Origin: Pseudogracilibacillus auburnensis
GTDB lineage: Bacteria > Bacillota > Bacilli > Bacillales > Amphibacillaceae
Reading direction: 5' to 3'
DNA length: 64,000 nucleotides
Assembly: GCF_003201975.1 (NCBI RefSeq)
Contig: NZ_QJJQ01000018.1
Location: forward strand, 1-64,000
Part shown: piece by piece, positions 34,384 to 43,703 of the stretch
Layout: each line of letters starts with the position of its first letter
Numbering within the stretch: the stretch's first letter is position 1
Translations under genes and position numbers: made by a program
Notes under the pieces: generated by a model
The model's database searches: none
Told to the model about the DNA's origin: nothing
Seen by the model: the letters and a program-made list of their open reading frames with translations, nothing else

Positions 34384-35310
34384 TTATTTTATATCTAAAT
34401 CCTCAATTGAATCGATATTCATGTAAGATGGAACGACTAATCCGATTTTAGCACCTTCTAAGTTTCCACCTAAATCAACTAATTCATCTTGATATTGTTC
34501 GAACAATTCACCATGTGTGCCCGGTAACCATGCTGCAACCATTCCATCAGCTTCACCAGTTGCAACAGCTTCCCACATGACAGCATTATCTAATGGTGTA
34601 ATTGTTACATCATAACCGATGTTTTCTAAAACTGTACCAATAACATTCGTTGAACCAATTTCTGTATCCCACTCAACGTAGACTAGCTCAATTTTATCTC
34701 CACTTACCTCATCTACACCTTCCGTCCATTCAGCAACTTTATCCTCATTTGCTTCAATCCATTCAGAAGCAGCTTCTTTTGGATTTGCACCATCGGTAAT
34801 TTCTAACATTACTTCCTCTAAATCTTCTGCTGCCCACTCAAAATTATCTAATACTGCATAAGCTTCGGGAAGATCATCTTCAAGTCCTTCGCGAACCATC
34901 GTATGAATTGTTTCTTCCCCACCAAAAACTTCTTTAGGATCTTCTAAATACTTTAAGTCATATTTAGCAAATTTCCAATGTGGTGACCAACCTGTTACGA
35001 TAATTGGTTCCTCATTTTCATATGCTTCCCCTAAAGCAGTAGCCATTGCACCACTTGAAGATGCTTGCACTTCCCAACCATCTAAACCATATTCTTCCAC
35101 AGCTTTTTCCGCTGCTTGGAAGACACCTGCACCAGGCTCAATACCTGTAATAGCATAATTCATTTCTTCCCCATATTTCACATCAGCATTATCTGATGAA
35201 TTTTTATTATCTTCGTTCGAGGCATCATCTTCAGCACCTCCACATGCAGCAAGTAATAAAGTTGCTGAAAGTCCAGAAATAATTCCGAAACGTTTTAAAC
35301 TAGTAAACAT
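34384..35310 (-). CDS. opuAC: Glycine betaine-binding lipoprotein (OpuAC-like), first copy
   Basis: 308 aa. Signal with lipobox LLAAC near residue 22, then an acidic linker and the ProX/OpuAC domain (GIEPGAGVFQAAEKA, GWSPHWKFAKYDLKYLEDP, GMVAAWLPGTHGELFEQY). The ATG at 35310 is preceded by AAAGGAG. Upstream in-frame codons lack a site and run into the repeat-rich spacer. It captures compatible solutes for the OpuAA-OpuAB importer encoded upstream. A 300-bp spacer separates it from opuAB, unlike the compact B. subtilis operon. Confidence 0.9.
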   Translation of the reverse strand: MFTSLKRFGIISGLSATLLLAACGGAEDDASNEDNKNSSDNADVKYGEEMNYAITGIEPGAGVFQAAEKAVEEYGLDGWEVQASSSGAMATALGEAYENEEPIIVTGWSPHWKFAKYDLKYLEDPKEVFGGEETIHTMVREGLEDDLPEAYAVLDNFEWAAEDLEEVMLEITDGANPKEAASEWIEANEDKVAEWTEGVDEVSGDKIELVYVEWDTEIGSTNVIGTVLENIGYDVTITPLDNAVMWEAVATGEADGMVAAWLPGTHGELFEQYQDELVDLGGNLEGAKIGLVVPSYMNIDSIEDLDIK

Positions 35311-35611
35311 AAAAAATACTCTCCTTTTAAAATATATATGGAACTTTTCATGAGGCAGATAAGAAAGGATACACTCTTTCTTACTGCTCACTGGCTAAAA
35401 ACGCGACGTTCTGAGACTGGGACTTGGCTTACTCGTCCCATCGAAGGGCATTTGCACTCTCGCTCATAAAGAATTGTACGTCGTACGTTCAACTAATGCA
35501 TTCGCTGTAAAGGATTGGTAAATAAGTAATTAGTTACTTACATAAGTGCAACTTCACCTAGTCACCCGCCTTGACGGCTTGCCAAGTTTTTAAATAAGAA
35601 ACGAACAAAAA
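35311..35611. repeat. Dispersed-repeat spacer inside the opu operon
   Basis: Around 35410-35445 the sequence reads GACTGGGACTTGGCTTACTC then GTCCCATCGAAG. Its reverse complement occurs nearly unchanged at 49913-49943 (CTTCGATGGGACGAGTAAGC...). CTAAAAACGCGAC at 35396 also recurs, inverted, near 43626-43638. I see no gene in the spacer. Confidence 0.5.
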
Positions 35612-36472
35612 TTACTTCTTTTTATTCATACTTTGTGTGAATCGGTCAATGATGATTGCCAATATGACAATTCCAATTCCCGCAACAAAACCTGTACCTA
35701 CTTGAGCCCGTTGTAATGCGGACAACACTTCCCGGCCGAGACCCGGTGCACCAATCATCGATGCAATAACAACCATCGATAATGCGAGCATCACTGTTTG
35801 GTTAATCCCTGCCATTATCGTTGCTCTTGCCATCGGTAACTCAACTTTAAATAGTTTCTGCGCACCAGTACTTCCAAATGCATCAGCTGCCTCCACTAAC
35901 TCTTCCGAAACTTGTCTAATTCCAAGGTTCGTAAACCTAACTGTCGGTGGTGTTGCAAAAATAAGTGATGCAAACACACCTGGCACCATACCGATTCCAA
36001 AAAAAGCAACAGCCGGTATTAAATAAACGAAAGCTGGCATCGTCTGCATAAAATCAAGTACGGGGGTTATAATTGCCTCTGCAATTTTACTTTTAGACAT
36101 TAATATTCCGGCAGGAACTCCGATAATAACTGATAACAAGCTCGATATTAACACAAGAGAAAATGTATCAATTAGATGTTCCCAATATCCTTGGTTGTAA
36201 ATAAGCCATAAGCCAACGACTGAAAAAGCTGCCAAACCTAGACGTTTTCCAGACAATAAGAACGCTAAGATTGCAACAATAACGATGAACACAATTGGTG
36301 GAACTGTATTTAAAAGATCAGCTGTCCATTCCATAAAATTACCGAAATGTGTTTTGATTGGGTTAAATAAAAACGAAAAAGTCTTTGTTACTTGTTTTGT
36401 AAACCACTCTGTTCCTTCTGCAATAGGTATTTGAGGGATAATGGAATTGATGATCATCTTAATCATTTCCAT
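35612..36472 (-). CDS. opuAB: Glycine betaine ABC transporter permease OpuAB
   Basis: 286 aa with about six to seven membrane helices. The permease EAA-type loop is visible in EELVEAADAFGSTGAQKLFKVELPMA, and GINQTVMLALSMVVIASMIGAPGLGREVL is typical of the ProW/OpuAB family. Forms the membrane channel for OpuAA and the lipoprotein receptors. It overlaps opuAA by 14 bp; the ATG is preceded by GGGAG. Confidence 0.93.
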   Translation of the reverse strand: MEMIKMIINSIIPQIPIAEGTEWFTKQVTKTFSFLFNPIKTHFGNFMEWTADLLNTVPPIVFIVIVAILAFLLSGKRLGLAAFSVVGLWLIYNQGYWEHLIDTFSLVLISSLLSVIIGVPAGILMSKSKIAEAIITPVLDFMQTMPAFVYLIPAVAFFGIGMVPGVFASLIFATPPTVRFTNLGIRQVSEELVEAADAFGSTGAQKLFKVELPMARATIMAGINQTVMLALSMVVIASMIGAPGLGREVLSALQRAQVGTGFVAGIGIVILAIIIDRFTQSMNKKK

Positions 36473-37655
36473 TCACTCTCCCTTCACTAGCTAATCCAGC
36501 GATAATCGCCCCGCGAACGAGAATCCCAACTAATTTTTCATTTTCTACAACAGCAATTGGAATAGGTGAATTACAAATCATATTAAATATATCATTCATA
36601 GGCTTATGTTTACCTACCGTTTGAATGTCGTCACGCAATATCTCTTTCAAATCTGTCACTTCATTTTTTCTTGCCTCTAATACATCATCTGCCGTGACAT
36701 AACCTTGTAGCTTTCGATCATTATCTACTATTAAAATGCTTGAGATTCCTTCTGCCCTCATTCTCTCTAACGCAACGCGTGGACCATGTCTTTCAATATT
36801 TATTGTTTCAGGTCGTTTCATCACATGTTTTGCTGTTAATACTTTGGAACGATCAACATCTTCTACAAATTTTTCAACATAGTCATTTGCTGGATTGACT
36901 AATATTTCCTCTGGTGTTCCAATTTGCACTATAGATCCATCACGCATTAAAGCTATTCGGTCTCCGAGTCTAAGTGCCTCATCTAAGTCATGCGTAATAA
37001 AAATAATCGTTTTTTTCATTTTTGCTTGTAGGTCGATTAATTCATCTTGCATATCTTTACGAATTAATGGGTCTAGTGCAGAAAATGCTTCGTCCATTAA
37101 CAAAATTTCGGGATCATTTGTTAATGCCCGTGCTAATCCAACCCTTTGTTGCATGCCACCAGATAATTGACCTGGGTATTGTTCAAGATAGTCACCTAAT
37201 CCAACCATTTCTAACGCGTTTTTAGCTTTTTCGCGGCGGTCTGTCTTATCCATTTTTTGAATTTCTAAGCCAAATTCCGCATTTTCTAAAATAGTCCGAT
37301 GTGGAAACAAAGCAAAGCGTTGAAATACCATACTTAACTTTTCTCTTCGTACATCCCGAAGTGATTTTTTATCTAAGTTTGAAATATCTTTGCCATCAAT
37401 GAAAATATTTCCCTTTGTCGGTTCAATTAGTCGATTAATAAGGCGAATAAGTGTAGACTTCCCACTTCCAGACAATCCCATAATAACGAAAAACTCCCCT
37501 TGTTCAACAGAAAATGTAGCTTGATTAACTGCTACTGTACTTCCTGTTTTATTTAAAATTTCTTCCTTGGAAAGTCCTTCATCTAACAGGCTTAATGCCT
37601 CTTCTGTCTTTCGTCCAAATACTTTTGTTAAACCTTTTACTTCTATTACTGGCAC
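36459..37655 (-). CDS. opuAA: Glycine betaine ABC transporter ATPase OpuAA with CBS domains
   Basis: 398 aa. ATPase domain with Walker A GLSGSGKST near 58, signature LSGGMQQR near 164 and Walker B ILLMDEAFSALDP. The C-terminal tandem CBS pair (about 275-390) is the ionic-strength sensor of OpuA transporters. GTG start behind AGAGGTGA. First gene of opuAA-opuAB-opuAC plus the second binding protein. Osmotic induction is expected for the family. Confidence 0.94.
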   Translation of the reverse strand: MPVIEVKGLTKVFGRKTEEALSLLDEGLSKEEILNKTGSTVAVNQATFSVEQGEFFVIMGLSGSGKSTLIRLINRLIEPTKGNIFIDGKDISNLDKKSLRDVRREKLSMVFQRFALFPHRTILENAEFGLEIQKMDKTDRREKAKNALEMVGLGDYLEQYPGQLSGGMQQRVGLARALTNDPEILLMDEAFSALDPLIRKDMQDELIDLQAKMKKTIIFITHDLDEALRLGDRIALMRDGSIVQIGTPEEILVNPANDYVEKFVEDVDRSKVLTAKHVMKRPETINIERHGPRVALERMRAEGISSILIVDNDRKLQGYVTADDVLEARKNEVTDLKEILRDDIQTVGKHKPMNDIFNMICNSPIPIAVVENEKLVGILVRGAIIAGLASEGRVNGND

Positions 37656-38009
37656 ACATTTTCACCTCTAATAATTTTTGACTAACACATTAGAGAATTT
37701 AAAAATGTCACCTTAAAAACATGAAGTTTTTTACTTCCAAAAATGAACAACACATTTTATTAATTCTCTTATTTATAGCCACTGCTATTTAGGTTAACAT
37801 TGTTTTACTATTCAATTCAAACATGTTTGAACTTCATTTACAGCTACATATTAGTGTATGAATCGGTTAGGCTGATGAAACATGATGAAATCTCACTTTT
37901 CCTCGCTTATCCTTCATAATGGTCTATTTTGATTACTTTTATCAACAAATTCTATTACAAAAGGCCGATTAGAATCAAGAAAAGCATCCATTATATGGAT
38001 GCTTCCCTT
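37656..38009. promoter_or_regulatory. Spacer upstream of opuAA with a perfect 16-bp palindrome
   Basis: This 354-bp gap has no gene. At 37816-37831 lies TTCAAACATGTTTGAA, a perfect palindrome, about 160 bp before the opuAA start and close to a weak promoter-like TTGAAT/TAAATA pair on the minus strand. It could be an operator for the opu operon; no regulator in the window can be linked to it. Confidence 0.4.
37983..38005 (-). terminator. Terminator of the enoyl-CoA hydratase gene
   Basis: AAGCATCCATATAATGGATGCTT on the minus strand (9-bp stem, with extra A/T pairs) followed by TTCTTG. Confidence 0.75.
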
Positions 38010-38780
38010 CTATTTTCCTTGAAAATATGGTTTCCGTTTTTCTAAAAAGGCTCGTACCCCTTCGCGATGGTCTTTTGTCAGAGCTGCTTCAATTTGTTCT
38101 CGTTTTTCCTCTCGTAAAAAATACTGCAACACTTCCTTTTGTTGATGATGTAAAATCATTTTTGTCTTGATGATAGCTTGAAGTGGGGATACTTGTAGTT
38201 TTGCAGCAAGTTGTAATGCTCCTTCTTCTGCCGCTCCTTTAGTTAATATGTCGACAAATCCCATCTTTTTAGCCTCTTCTCCATGTACTTGATCAAGGCT
38301 CCAAATAAACTGTTTTGCCTGATGTGTTCCTAAACGCTCTTTTAAGAAGAAATGACCGCCTCCATCTGGAATTAAACCGATTCCTGCAAATAACATACCG
38401 AACTTTGCATCTTTTTGTGCTACAATATAATCTGAATTTAATGCAATACTCATTCCAAGCCCAGCGGCAGAACCGTTAACTGCAGCAATAACTATTTTTG
38501 GCAGCAAATATAATTTCAGCGTAATTTGTTCTAGCGTGTCCATTAAACGATCAAATAATTCCATATCCTTAAAAACAGCCATCATACTTACATCGCCACC
38601 AGCACAAAATGCTTTTCCTTCTCCGGTAAGTAAAACGATACGATCATTATTTCCTTCAATTTCGTTCAATATGCCAAGTAATTTCTCTAACGTTTCCAAA
38701 TCAAGCGCATTATAACTATCAGGCCGATTAAACTTAATCGTAGACACACCATTTTCTCTTATCAGTTTAACTTTTTCCAC
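38010..38780 (-). CDS. Enoyl-CoA hydratase/isomerase family protein
   Basis: 256 aa, crotonase fold. Hydrates or isomerises 2-enoyl-CoA in fatty-acid or related acyl-CoA degradation. Oxyanion-hole segments are visible: GEGKAFCAGGDVSMM near 55-70 and NGSAAGLGMSIALNSDYIVA near 105-120. The second catalytic position has GLIPDGGGHFFLKERLG, where Asp replaces one of the usual glutamates. The GTG at 38780 is preferred: AGGGGTGG precedes it, and the upstream ATG would lie within the operator. Monocistronic. Confidence 0.88.
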   Translation of the reverse strand: MEKVKLIRENGVSTIKFNRPDSYNALDLETLEKLLGILNEIEGNNDRIVLLTGEGKAFCAGGDVSMMAVFKDMELFDRLMDTLEQITLKLYLLPKIVIAAVNGSAAGLGMSIALNSDYIVAQKDAKFGMLFAGIGLIPDGGGHFFLKERLGTHQAKQFIWSLDQVHGEEAKKMGFVDILTKGAAEEGALQLAAKLQVSPLQAIIKTKMILHHQQKEVLQYFLREEKREQIEAALTKDHREGVRAFLEKRKPYFQGK

Positions 38781-38800
38781 GTTTCCACCCCTAACTAAAA

Positions 38801-38820
38801 ATGAATGAATGTTCATTTAT
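38801..38820. promoter_or_regulatory. FadR-like operator over the transcription start
   Basis: ATGAATGAATGTTCATTTAT resembles the Bacillus FadR operator (TGAATGA, 3-5 bp, TCATTCA). It sits immediately after the -10 element TATAAT (38823-38828, minus strand; -35 TTTCAA at 17 bp), so a bound repressor would block initiation. Confidence 0.55.
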
Positions 38821-38920
38821 CTATTATAGTACATATACAGAAAATTTGAAATACACTATAGTAAATAAAAAGTACCAATACAGATATATGCATTGATACG
38901 ATTACAAGGGTCTAAACTAT

Positions 38921-39142
38921 TTATCGTTTTGGAGGATTTTTAGTTGACTCTGTCCCTATTTCCTTTTCTGTATTTGCCGCTGATTCATTATCAGTCATTA
39001 AATCATTAGCTGATTTTTTAAATTCATGTAATGTTTGTCCAGCGGCTTTCCCTATTTCCGGTAGCTTTTTCGGTCCGAAAATAATTAATGCTAGTGTAAC
39101 AATCAATATTAAGCCTGGGATGCCAATATTAGCTATACCCAC
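38921..39142 (-). CDS. tatA: Sec-independent translocase subunit TatA
   Basis: 73 aa. One N-terminal membrane helix ([19 protein letters not shown]), the [14 protein letters not shown] hinge and amphipathic helix, then a polar tail: complete TatA topology. Several GTG codons compete as start (39151, 39145, 39142). The one at 39142 is favoured by distance to AGAGG and by family length. It is 46 bp behind a GMC oxidoreductase gene whose partner has a Tat signal, so it probably serves that export. No tatC is in the window. Confidence 0.85.
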   Translation of the reverse strand: MGIANIGIPGLILIVTLALIIFGPKKLPEIGKAAGQTLHEFKKSANDLMTDNESAANTEKEIGTESTKNPPKR

Positions 39143-39188
39143 CACGTTCACCTCTTCTCGACTAATTTATTCTTTGAAAGACTCAAAA

Positions 39189-40916
39189 TTATACAAGGGA
39201 ACCTCCACCATTTTTTAAATATTTTTCAATCCCTTCTGCTGCTCGATAAGCGAGCGCTCCAACTGTTGCAGTTGGATGATGGTTACTAAAGTGAGGAAAC
39301 GCAGAGGCACCAACGACAAATAAATTTTCAACATCCCACATTTGCAAATAAGTATTTACTGCTGAAGTATTTTTATCTGCACCCATAATGACCCCACCTG
39401 CATAATGCCCACCTTGGTAAATATGATCGAATTCTTCTGGCACTTCATCTTCATCAACAATATCTGCACCCATTGCTTCTACAACTTCTCGACACTTTTC
39501 TACCCCAAATTTGGCGATATTTCGATCTTGATCCGTATATTTAAATGTGACTCGTAGTAGTGGATCATTAAAAATATCTGTATATGTCGGATCTAAATCT
39601 GTATAATTATGCCACCAAGACATAACCGCTGGAGTATACCAAACAAGCAGATTACGATTTGCATAATAGATTGCATTTTTTTTGAACTCTGACCCCCATC
39701 TTGAGGTTCCTTTTGGCACTTTATTACTTGCAATTGCTCCATCACCATATTGGCGATGTTCCACCCCACCACCGTGAATAAAGTCTAAATCGGTATGATC
39801 AAAATTATCGCCTGTTAAATCGGTAAAATTTGCACCTAATGCTCCAGCACCCATATAAAGATTAAATTTTTTATTATTAAAAAATCCGCGTGCTCCTAAA
39901 AAAGTAATCCCGAATTGACCGTTATAATTGCGCCCGATAACCCCTTTTCTAGTCTTTGGATCATATGGTTCTCCAATTTTTGATAACATTAGTAACCGAT
40001 TGTTTGTAAAGGTAAAGGCTGCTAAAACGACTACATCAGCAGGCTGTTCATACTCTTGGCCTGTTACCATATCCACGTACAGAACACCCGTTGCTTTTGT
40101 ACCATTATGTAGTACACGTCGTGCATAACTTTCTGTCCTAAGCTCGAAATTGCCAGTTTTTTGTGCTGTCGGTATAACCGTTACAATCGGATCTCCTTTT
40201 GCACCAAAATCACAACCATATTGCGTACAAAAAGCACAATAGACACATTGATTAATTGTTTCACCATCAGGATTTTCGTAATGCTGTGTAATATTTGCAG
40301 AAGGTACTTGATAAGGATGATATCCTAAGCTTTTTGCTGCCTCTTTAAATAATTTTATATTTGGTGTTTCTTTTGTTGGGGGGTTCGGATAATCACTCGA
40401 ATGTTTTGGTGCATCTGGGTTTGGATCTTGTTCACCAGAAATTCCTGCTGTTTTCTCAAAGCGATCATAATACTTTTCCATTTCATCATAGGTGATGCCC
40501 CAATCTTGCAACATCATCCCTTCTGGAATTTTTTCTTTTCCATATCGTTCGACTGTTTGCGTATATATTTCAAAATCATAAGGAATAAATCGATAAGTCG
40601 CTCCTGCCCAGTGAACACTTCCACCACCTAAATCAGTCCCTACTCCTATTTCATGTTTTGTTCGAACTGGTAACGCTGTTTCTTCAAGTGTATTACGTGA
40701 AGTAATCGTTTCATGGGATAAATCTTGCATCATTTCAAATCGATTTGTAAAACGTAATTCGTCTTTTACACCTATGTAGTCCTTGGTCGACTTTTCTTCT
40801 CCTCGTTCTAAAGCAACTACTTGATACCCTGCTTTTGAAAGTTCAGCCGCGATGATCCCACCGGCCCAGCCTGTTCCAACTACAACGACATCAACTTTAT
40901 TTAGTTTTTTGACCAT
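39189..40916 (-). CDS. GMC-family FAD oxidoreductase (gluconate 2-dehydrogenase flavoprotein type)
   Basis: 575 aa. N-terminal FAD dinucleotide-binding motif VVVGTGWAGGIIAAELSKAGYQVVALERGE near 10-40, a cysteine-rich stretch CVYCAFCTQYGCDFGAKGD near 230, and the C-terminal GMC_oxred_C motif with the catalytic His pair region HFSNHHPTATVGALAYRAAEGI near 550. It oxidises a sugar acid or alcohol. There is no own signal peptide, so it is likely to be exported folded with the Tat-signal-bearing small subunit 18 bp upstream. Substrate unknown. Confidence 0.88.
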   Translation of the reverse strand: MVKKLNKVDVVVVGTGWAGGIIAAELSKAGYQVVALERGEEKSTKDYIGVKDELRFTNRFEMMQDLSHETITSRNTLEETALPVRTKHEIGVGTDLGGGSVHWAGATYRFIPYDFEIYTQTVERYGKEKIPEGMMLQDWGITYDEMEKYYDRFEKTAGISGEQDPNPDAPKHSSDYPNPPTKETPNIKLFKEAAKSLGYHPYQVPSANITQHYENPDGETINQCVYCAFCTQYGCDFGAKGDPIVTVIPTAQKTGNFELRTESYARRVLHNGTKATGVLYVDMVTGQEYEQPADVVVLAAFTFTNNRLLMLSKIGEPYDPKTRKGVIGRNYNGQFGITFLGARGFFNNKKFNLYMGAGALGANFTDLTGDNFDHTDLDFIHGGGVEHRQYGDGAIASNKVPKGTSRWGSEFKKNAIYYANRNLLVWYTPAVMSWWHNYTDLDPTYTDIFNDPLLRVTFKYTDQDRNIAKFGVEKCREVVEAMGADIVDEDEVPEEFDHIYQGGHYAGGVIMGADKNTSAVNTYLQMWDVENLFVVGASAFPHFSNHHPTATVGALAYRAAEGIEKYLKNGGGSLV

Positions 40917-40934
40917 CTTTTTAACCTCCCGTAG

Positions 40935-41789
40935 TTAGGACTGATAATCCCTCAAACTTTTTTGTTCCATCTCAATAAACTCCTCGGACTCAATATCATT
41001 TATATAAGCTGCACGTGGGCCGGGGTACTCTTTCATTTTCCAGCCTAGCATGTTTTTATTCCCTCCATAAACTGGATCCGCATATGCTCCTTCTATCGTC
41101 AATTGAAGTAGTAAATTAAAGAAAGTCCTCGAATCGATCCCAGGCATTGCAATTTCACCATTTTCAAAAGCCGTTAATATTTCGTCTTGTTGTTCACCCT
41201 CTAACTGATCAAAGGATGTCCCATATTTTTCTTGACTCACTTGATCGATTGTTCTTATTCCAAGTAAAAAAATTTCTCCACGATTTAATCTCGTTTGATA
41301 GCGCGGTGTTGGAACGTCTGGCAATACATCCGTATTTGGTCCTTGTTCAGACTGATCACGATCCTTCTTTTCGTAATCCCGAACAAAACTCGTTTGTAAA
41401 AAAGGTCCCTTCATATATACTTTTGCATTTGTTCCCCATGAACTATTTAATTGCTTGTCAATAAAATACGGAACCGCAAGCTCAATCGCTCCAGGTCCAC
41501 TATCATCTTTTGGAAATAGTCGCTCTGTGGCCGCACTTAAAATAGTAAAATCTTCTTTCCGATCAAAAAACATTCTTGCTTCTTGAAGAGTGGCAGTATC
41601 TAAATCTTGAACAGGTGTGTTCGTTCTAGTTTGAAATTGATTTGTTAGAAAACTCCCAATTACTGATCCACCAACAACACCACCAGCTAAAATCCCAGTG
41701 TTTTTTATAAATTTTCTACGACTCGGGTCATACTGCTCTTTATTTTTTGAATCATTATCTGACACGATCGTTCGCCTCCTTTTAGTCAA
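40935..41789 (-). CDS. Gluconate 2-dehydrogenase subunit 3 family protein with Tat signal
   Basis: 284 aa. The N-terminus carries a twin-arginine motif SRRKFIKNTG followed by the hydrophobic stretch ILAGGVVGGSVIG, so the complex leaves by the Tat route. The remaining domain (residues about 65-270) matches the gluconate dehydrogenase small subunit family (ILSAATERLFPKDDSGPGAIELAVPYFID). It pairs with the flavoprotein gene. The usual cytochrome c subunit is absent. Upstream start behind AGGAGGCG. Confidence 0.85.
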   Translation of the reverse strand: MTKRRRTIVSDNDSKNKEQYDPSRRKFIKNTGILAGGVVGGSVIGSFLTNQFQTRTNTPVQDLDTATLQEARMFFDRKEDFTILSAATERLFPKDDSGPGAIELAVPYFIDKQLNSSWGTNAKVYMKGPFLQTSFVRDYEKKDRDQSEQGPNTDVLPDVPTPRYQTRLNRGEIFLLGIRTIDQVSQEKYGTSFDQLEGEQQDEILTAFENGEIAMPGIDSRTFFNLLLQLTIEGAYADPVYGGNKNMLGWKMKEYPGPRAAYINDIESEEFIEMEQKSLRDYQS

Positions 41790-42440
41790 TTATGCATTAT
41801 TATTTTATTTGAGTTATCGTGTAGAGTAATAAAGTAGGTGGGATAAAACTTAGCAAGTGGAAGATGCGAAACTTCTAGTCGGTAGAAGGAAGCTAATGAA
41901 AAAATCCTTTACTTGGAGTTCGTCGTGGGAAACGAGTATATTCCATTTGCGATTAGAAAGTAATACTTCCACACTATTTTCTAATGATGATTATTTCTTT
42001 AAATAAATGTAAACTTATTTTGTACTATTTTTTAAAAAGTATTACTCCCCCCCTTTAAAAGAACAGCGATGAGAGTATTATGCAACTTTTACCAAAAAAG
42101 TTGGAATGTTGGGTGGTTCCGTTTTTAATGTTTCAAGGACAAGCCGGAGAAGCCATGAATGATTCCCATAACATGGATGATTCCAAAATTGTTCATTTAC
42201 AGAGATGATTTCTACGTAAAGAGTGTAATTTGTCTTTTACACTTCTTTCTCTTTTGATTGACCACATGATTTCATAAGAGGAAATAGATTCGATTTAAGA
42301 GGATTTTTATTAATGGTAGAGATGAATTGATGCTATTTGATTAATAAACAGAGTAAGTTTGTCATAGCAATTTGCATTTCCAAAGTGAAACAAAAAAGAT
42401 AGAGAAGCCAATATTTTCTGCTTCTCTATCCAAATAAAGA
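41790..42440. other. 650-bp gap; no confident gene
   Basis: Mostly AT-rich sequence without recognisable operators. A 42-codon ATG frame runs 42080-42208 (+), starting MQLLPKKLECWVVPFLMFQG, with only a weak GAGAG upstream. It is more likely a gene remnant than a gene. A terminator lies at the right end. Confidence 0.4.
42398..42430 (-). terminator. Terminator of the alpha/beta hydrolase gene
   Basis: GATAGAGAAGC/GCTTCTCTATC, an 11-bp perfect stem with an 11-nt loop and a TTTTTTG tail on the minus strand. Confidence 0.85.
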
Positions 42441-43394
42441 TTATATTTTTGATAAAAACTCTTCTATTTTTTGTTCAAATTCAACTGTTTCCATTTCATG
42501 AGCTTTTATATGACCAACATCAGGGACAAGCCAAAGTTCTTTTTCCCCACTAGCTTCTTCATAAATTTTCTCTCCCATCCAAGTTGGGACTAGTTCATCG
42601 GCCATTCCGTGAATGATAAATAAGGGTAGCTTATTTTTCTTCACTTGTTCGATCGTTGACACTTCCTCAAAAAAGTAACCAGCACGAAATTTCGTCACAA
42701 CACTTGTAATATCAAGTAGTGGAAAAGAGGGTAAACCATAAATATGTTTTAACTGATGAGCTAACTCCTCTTTCATCGTGGAATAGGCACTATCAGCAAT
42801 TACTGCTTTTACTTGTTGAGGTAAGTTTTCACCGCTCGTCATTAAAACAGCTGCCGCCCCTGCTGAATTTCCGTGCAATACGATTTCCTCTATCCCGTAA
42901 TCTTCCATTAAAATATGAATCCATCCAATAAGATCAAAGCGATCATGCCATCCGTATCCATAGTATTTACCTTCGCTTTCTCCATGTCCTCGGGAATCGG
43001 GCATTAAAATATGATAACCATGATCATGATAAAATTTCGTATAGTCTCCCATCACTGACTTATCTTTACGAAATCCGTGTACAAGAATGACCGCTTTTTT
43101 GCTATTTTCTTCATCCTTGATAAAATCAGCCTGCAAAAGTAAATCATCATAAGAAGTTTGAGTTATTTTTTCTGGATGTTGTTCCTCATACCACAATTGG
43201 GCTTCTCGTAACAATTGTTCATCGGCAGAAGATTGTGCACTTGCTACGATTGTTTCATCCTCTGGTTCAGTATGTAACTCAACTTCCGATCCACGTTTTA
43301 CACTTTCTCCATAAAAAAAGTTACCAATAAATAGTAAGATGGTTACTAAGAAAGCTATCACACTTGCCAAAATGATTTTTAGTCTTCTTTTCAC
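42441..43394 (-). CDS. Membrane-anchored alpha/beta hydrolase
   Basis: 317 aa. One N-terminal membrane helix (about 5-28), then a hydrolase domain outside the cell. HGFRKDKS (oxyanion region) near 105, the nucleophile elbow HGNSAGAAA near 176, an acid in HGMADELVP near 265 and a final His in PDVGHIKAHE near 297 form the expected triad. The GTG at 43394 is preferred: GGGGG lies 8 bases before it, whereas the ATG five codons upstream has no site. Related to Bacillus YkvA/YqkD-type hydrolases; substrate unknown. Confidence 0.85.
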   Translation of the reverse strand: MKRRLKIILASVIAFLVTILLFIGNFFYGESVKRGSEVELHTEPEDETIVASAQSSADEQLLREAQLWYEEQHPEKITQTSYDDLLLQADFIKDEENSKKAVILVHGFRKDKSVMGDYTKFYHDHGYHILMPDSRGHGESEGKYYGYGWHDRFDLIGWIHILMEDYGIEEIVLHGNSAGAAAVLMTSGENLPQQVKAVIADSAYSTMKEELAHQLKHIYGLPSFPLLDITSVVTKFRAGYFFEEVSTIEQVKKNKLPLFIIHGMADELVPTWMGEKIYEEASGEKELWLVPDVGHIKAHEMETVEFEQKIEEFLSKI

Positions 43395-43703
43395 TTTACC
43401 TACCCCCATTTGAAACCGTTTACCTACTTTTTACTTTATCATAAGTTCGATCAGAAATGGAGAGATTTTTAAATGAAAAGAAGATAGGAACCGTTTTCCC
43501 CAAAAATGAATCTTTCATCTTAGATAACTTGGCTTGCCAAACCTTTACCTAATAGCGAGGATGAATGTTCCACTTCCGATGGATAAAGATAATGTTTATT
43601 GCGACGGATCATGACAATCCGAGGATGTCGCGTTTTTAGTTAGTAAACAATAAAGTGATTCTTATCTGCATAAAAAACTGCCTAAATCAGTTTAGACAGT
43701 TCC
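43395..43703. promoter_or_regulatory. Spacer with a cre-like site
   Basis: The 309-bp gap before the hydrolase gene holds TGAAACCGTTTACC at 43411-43424 (13 of 14 positions of the cre consensus), just upstream of its ribosome site. The rest shows short dispersed-repeat pieces (for example GTCGCGTTTTTAG near 43627). Confidence 0.35.
43676..43701 (-). terminator. Terminator of yfkD
   Basis: AACTGTCTAAA/TTTAGGCAGTT on the minus strand (11-bp stem, one mismatch) followed by TTTTT, two bases after the stop codon. Confidence 0.82.

Noticed and set aside
42080-42208. 42-aa frame in the 41.8-42.4 kb gap
   Set aside because: Weak ribosome site, no recognised family; kept only as a note in the gap entry.
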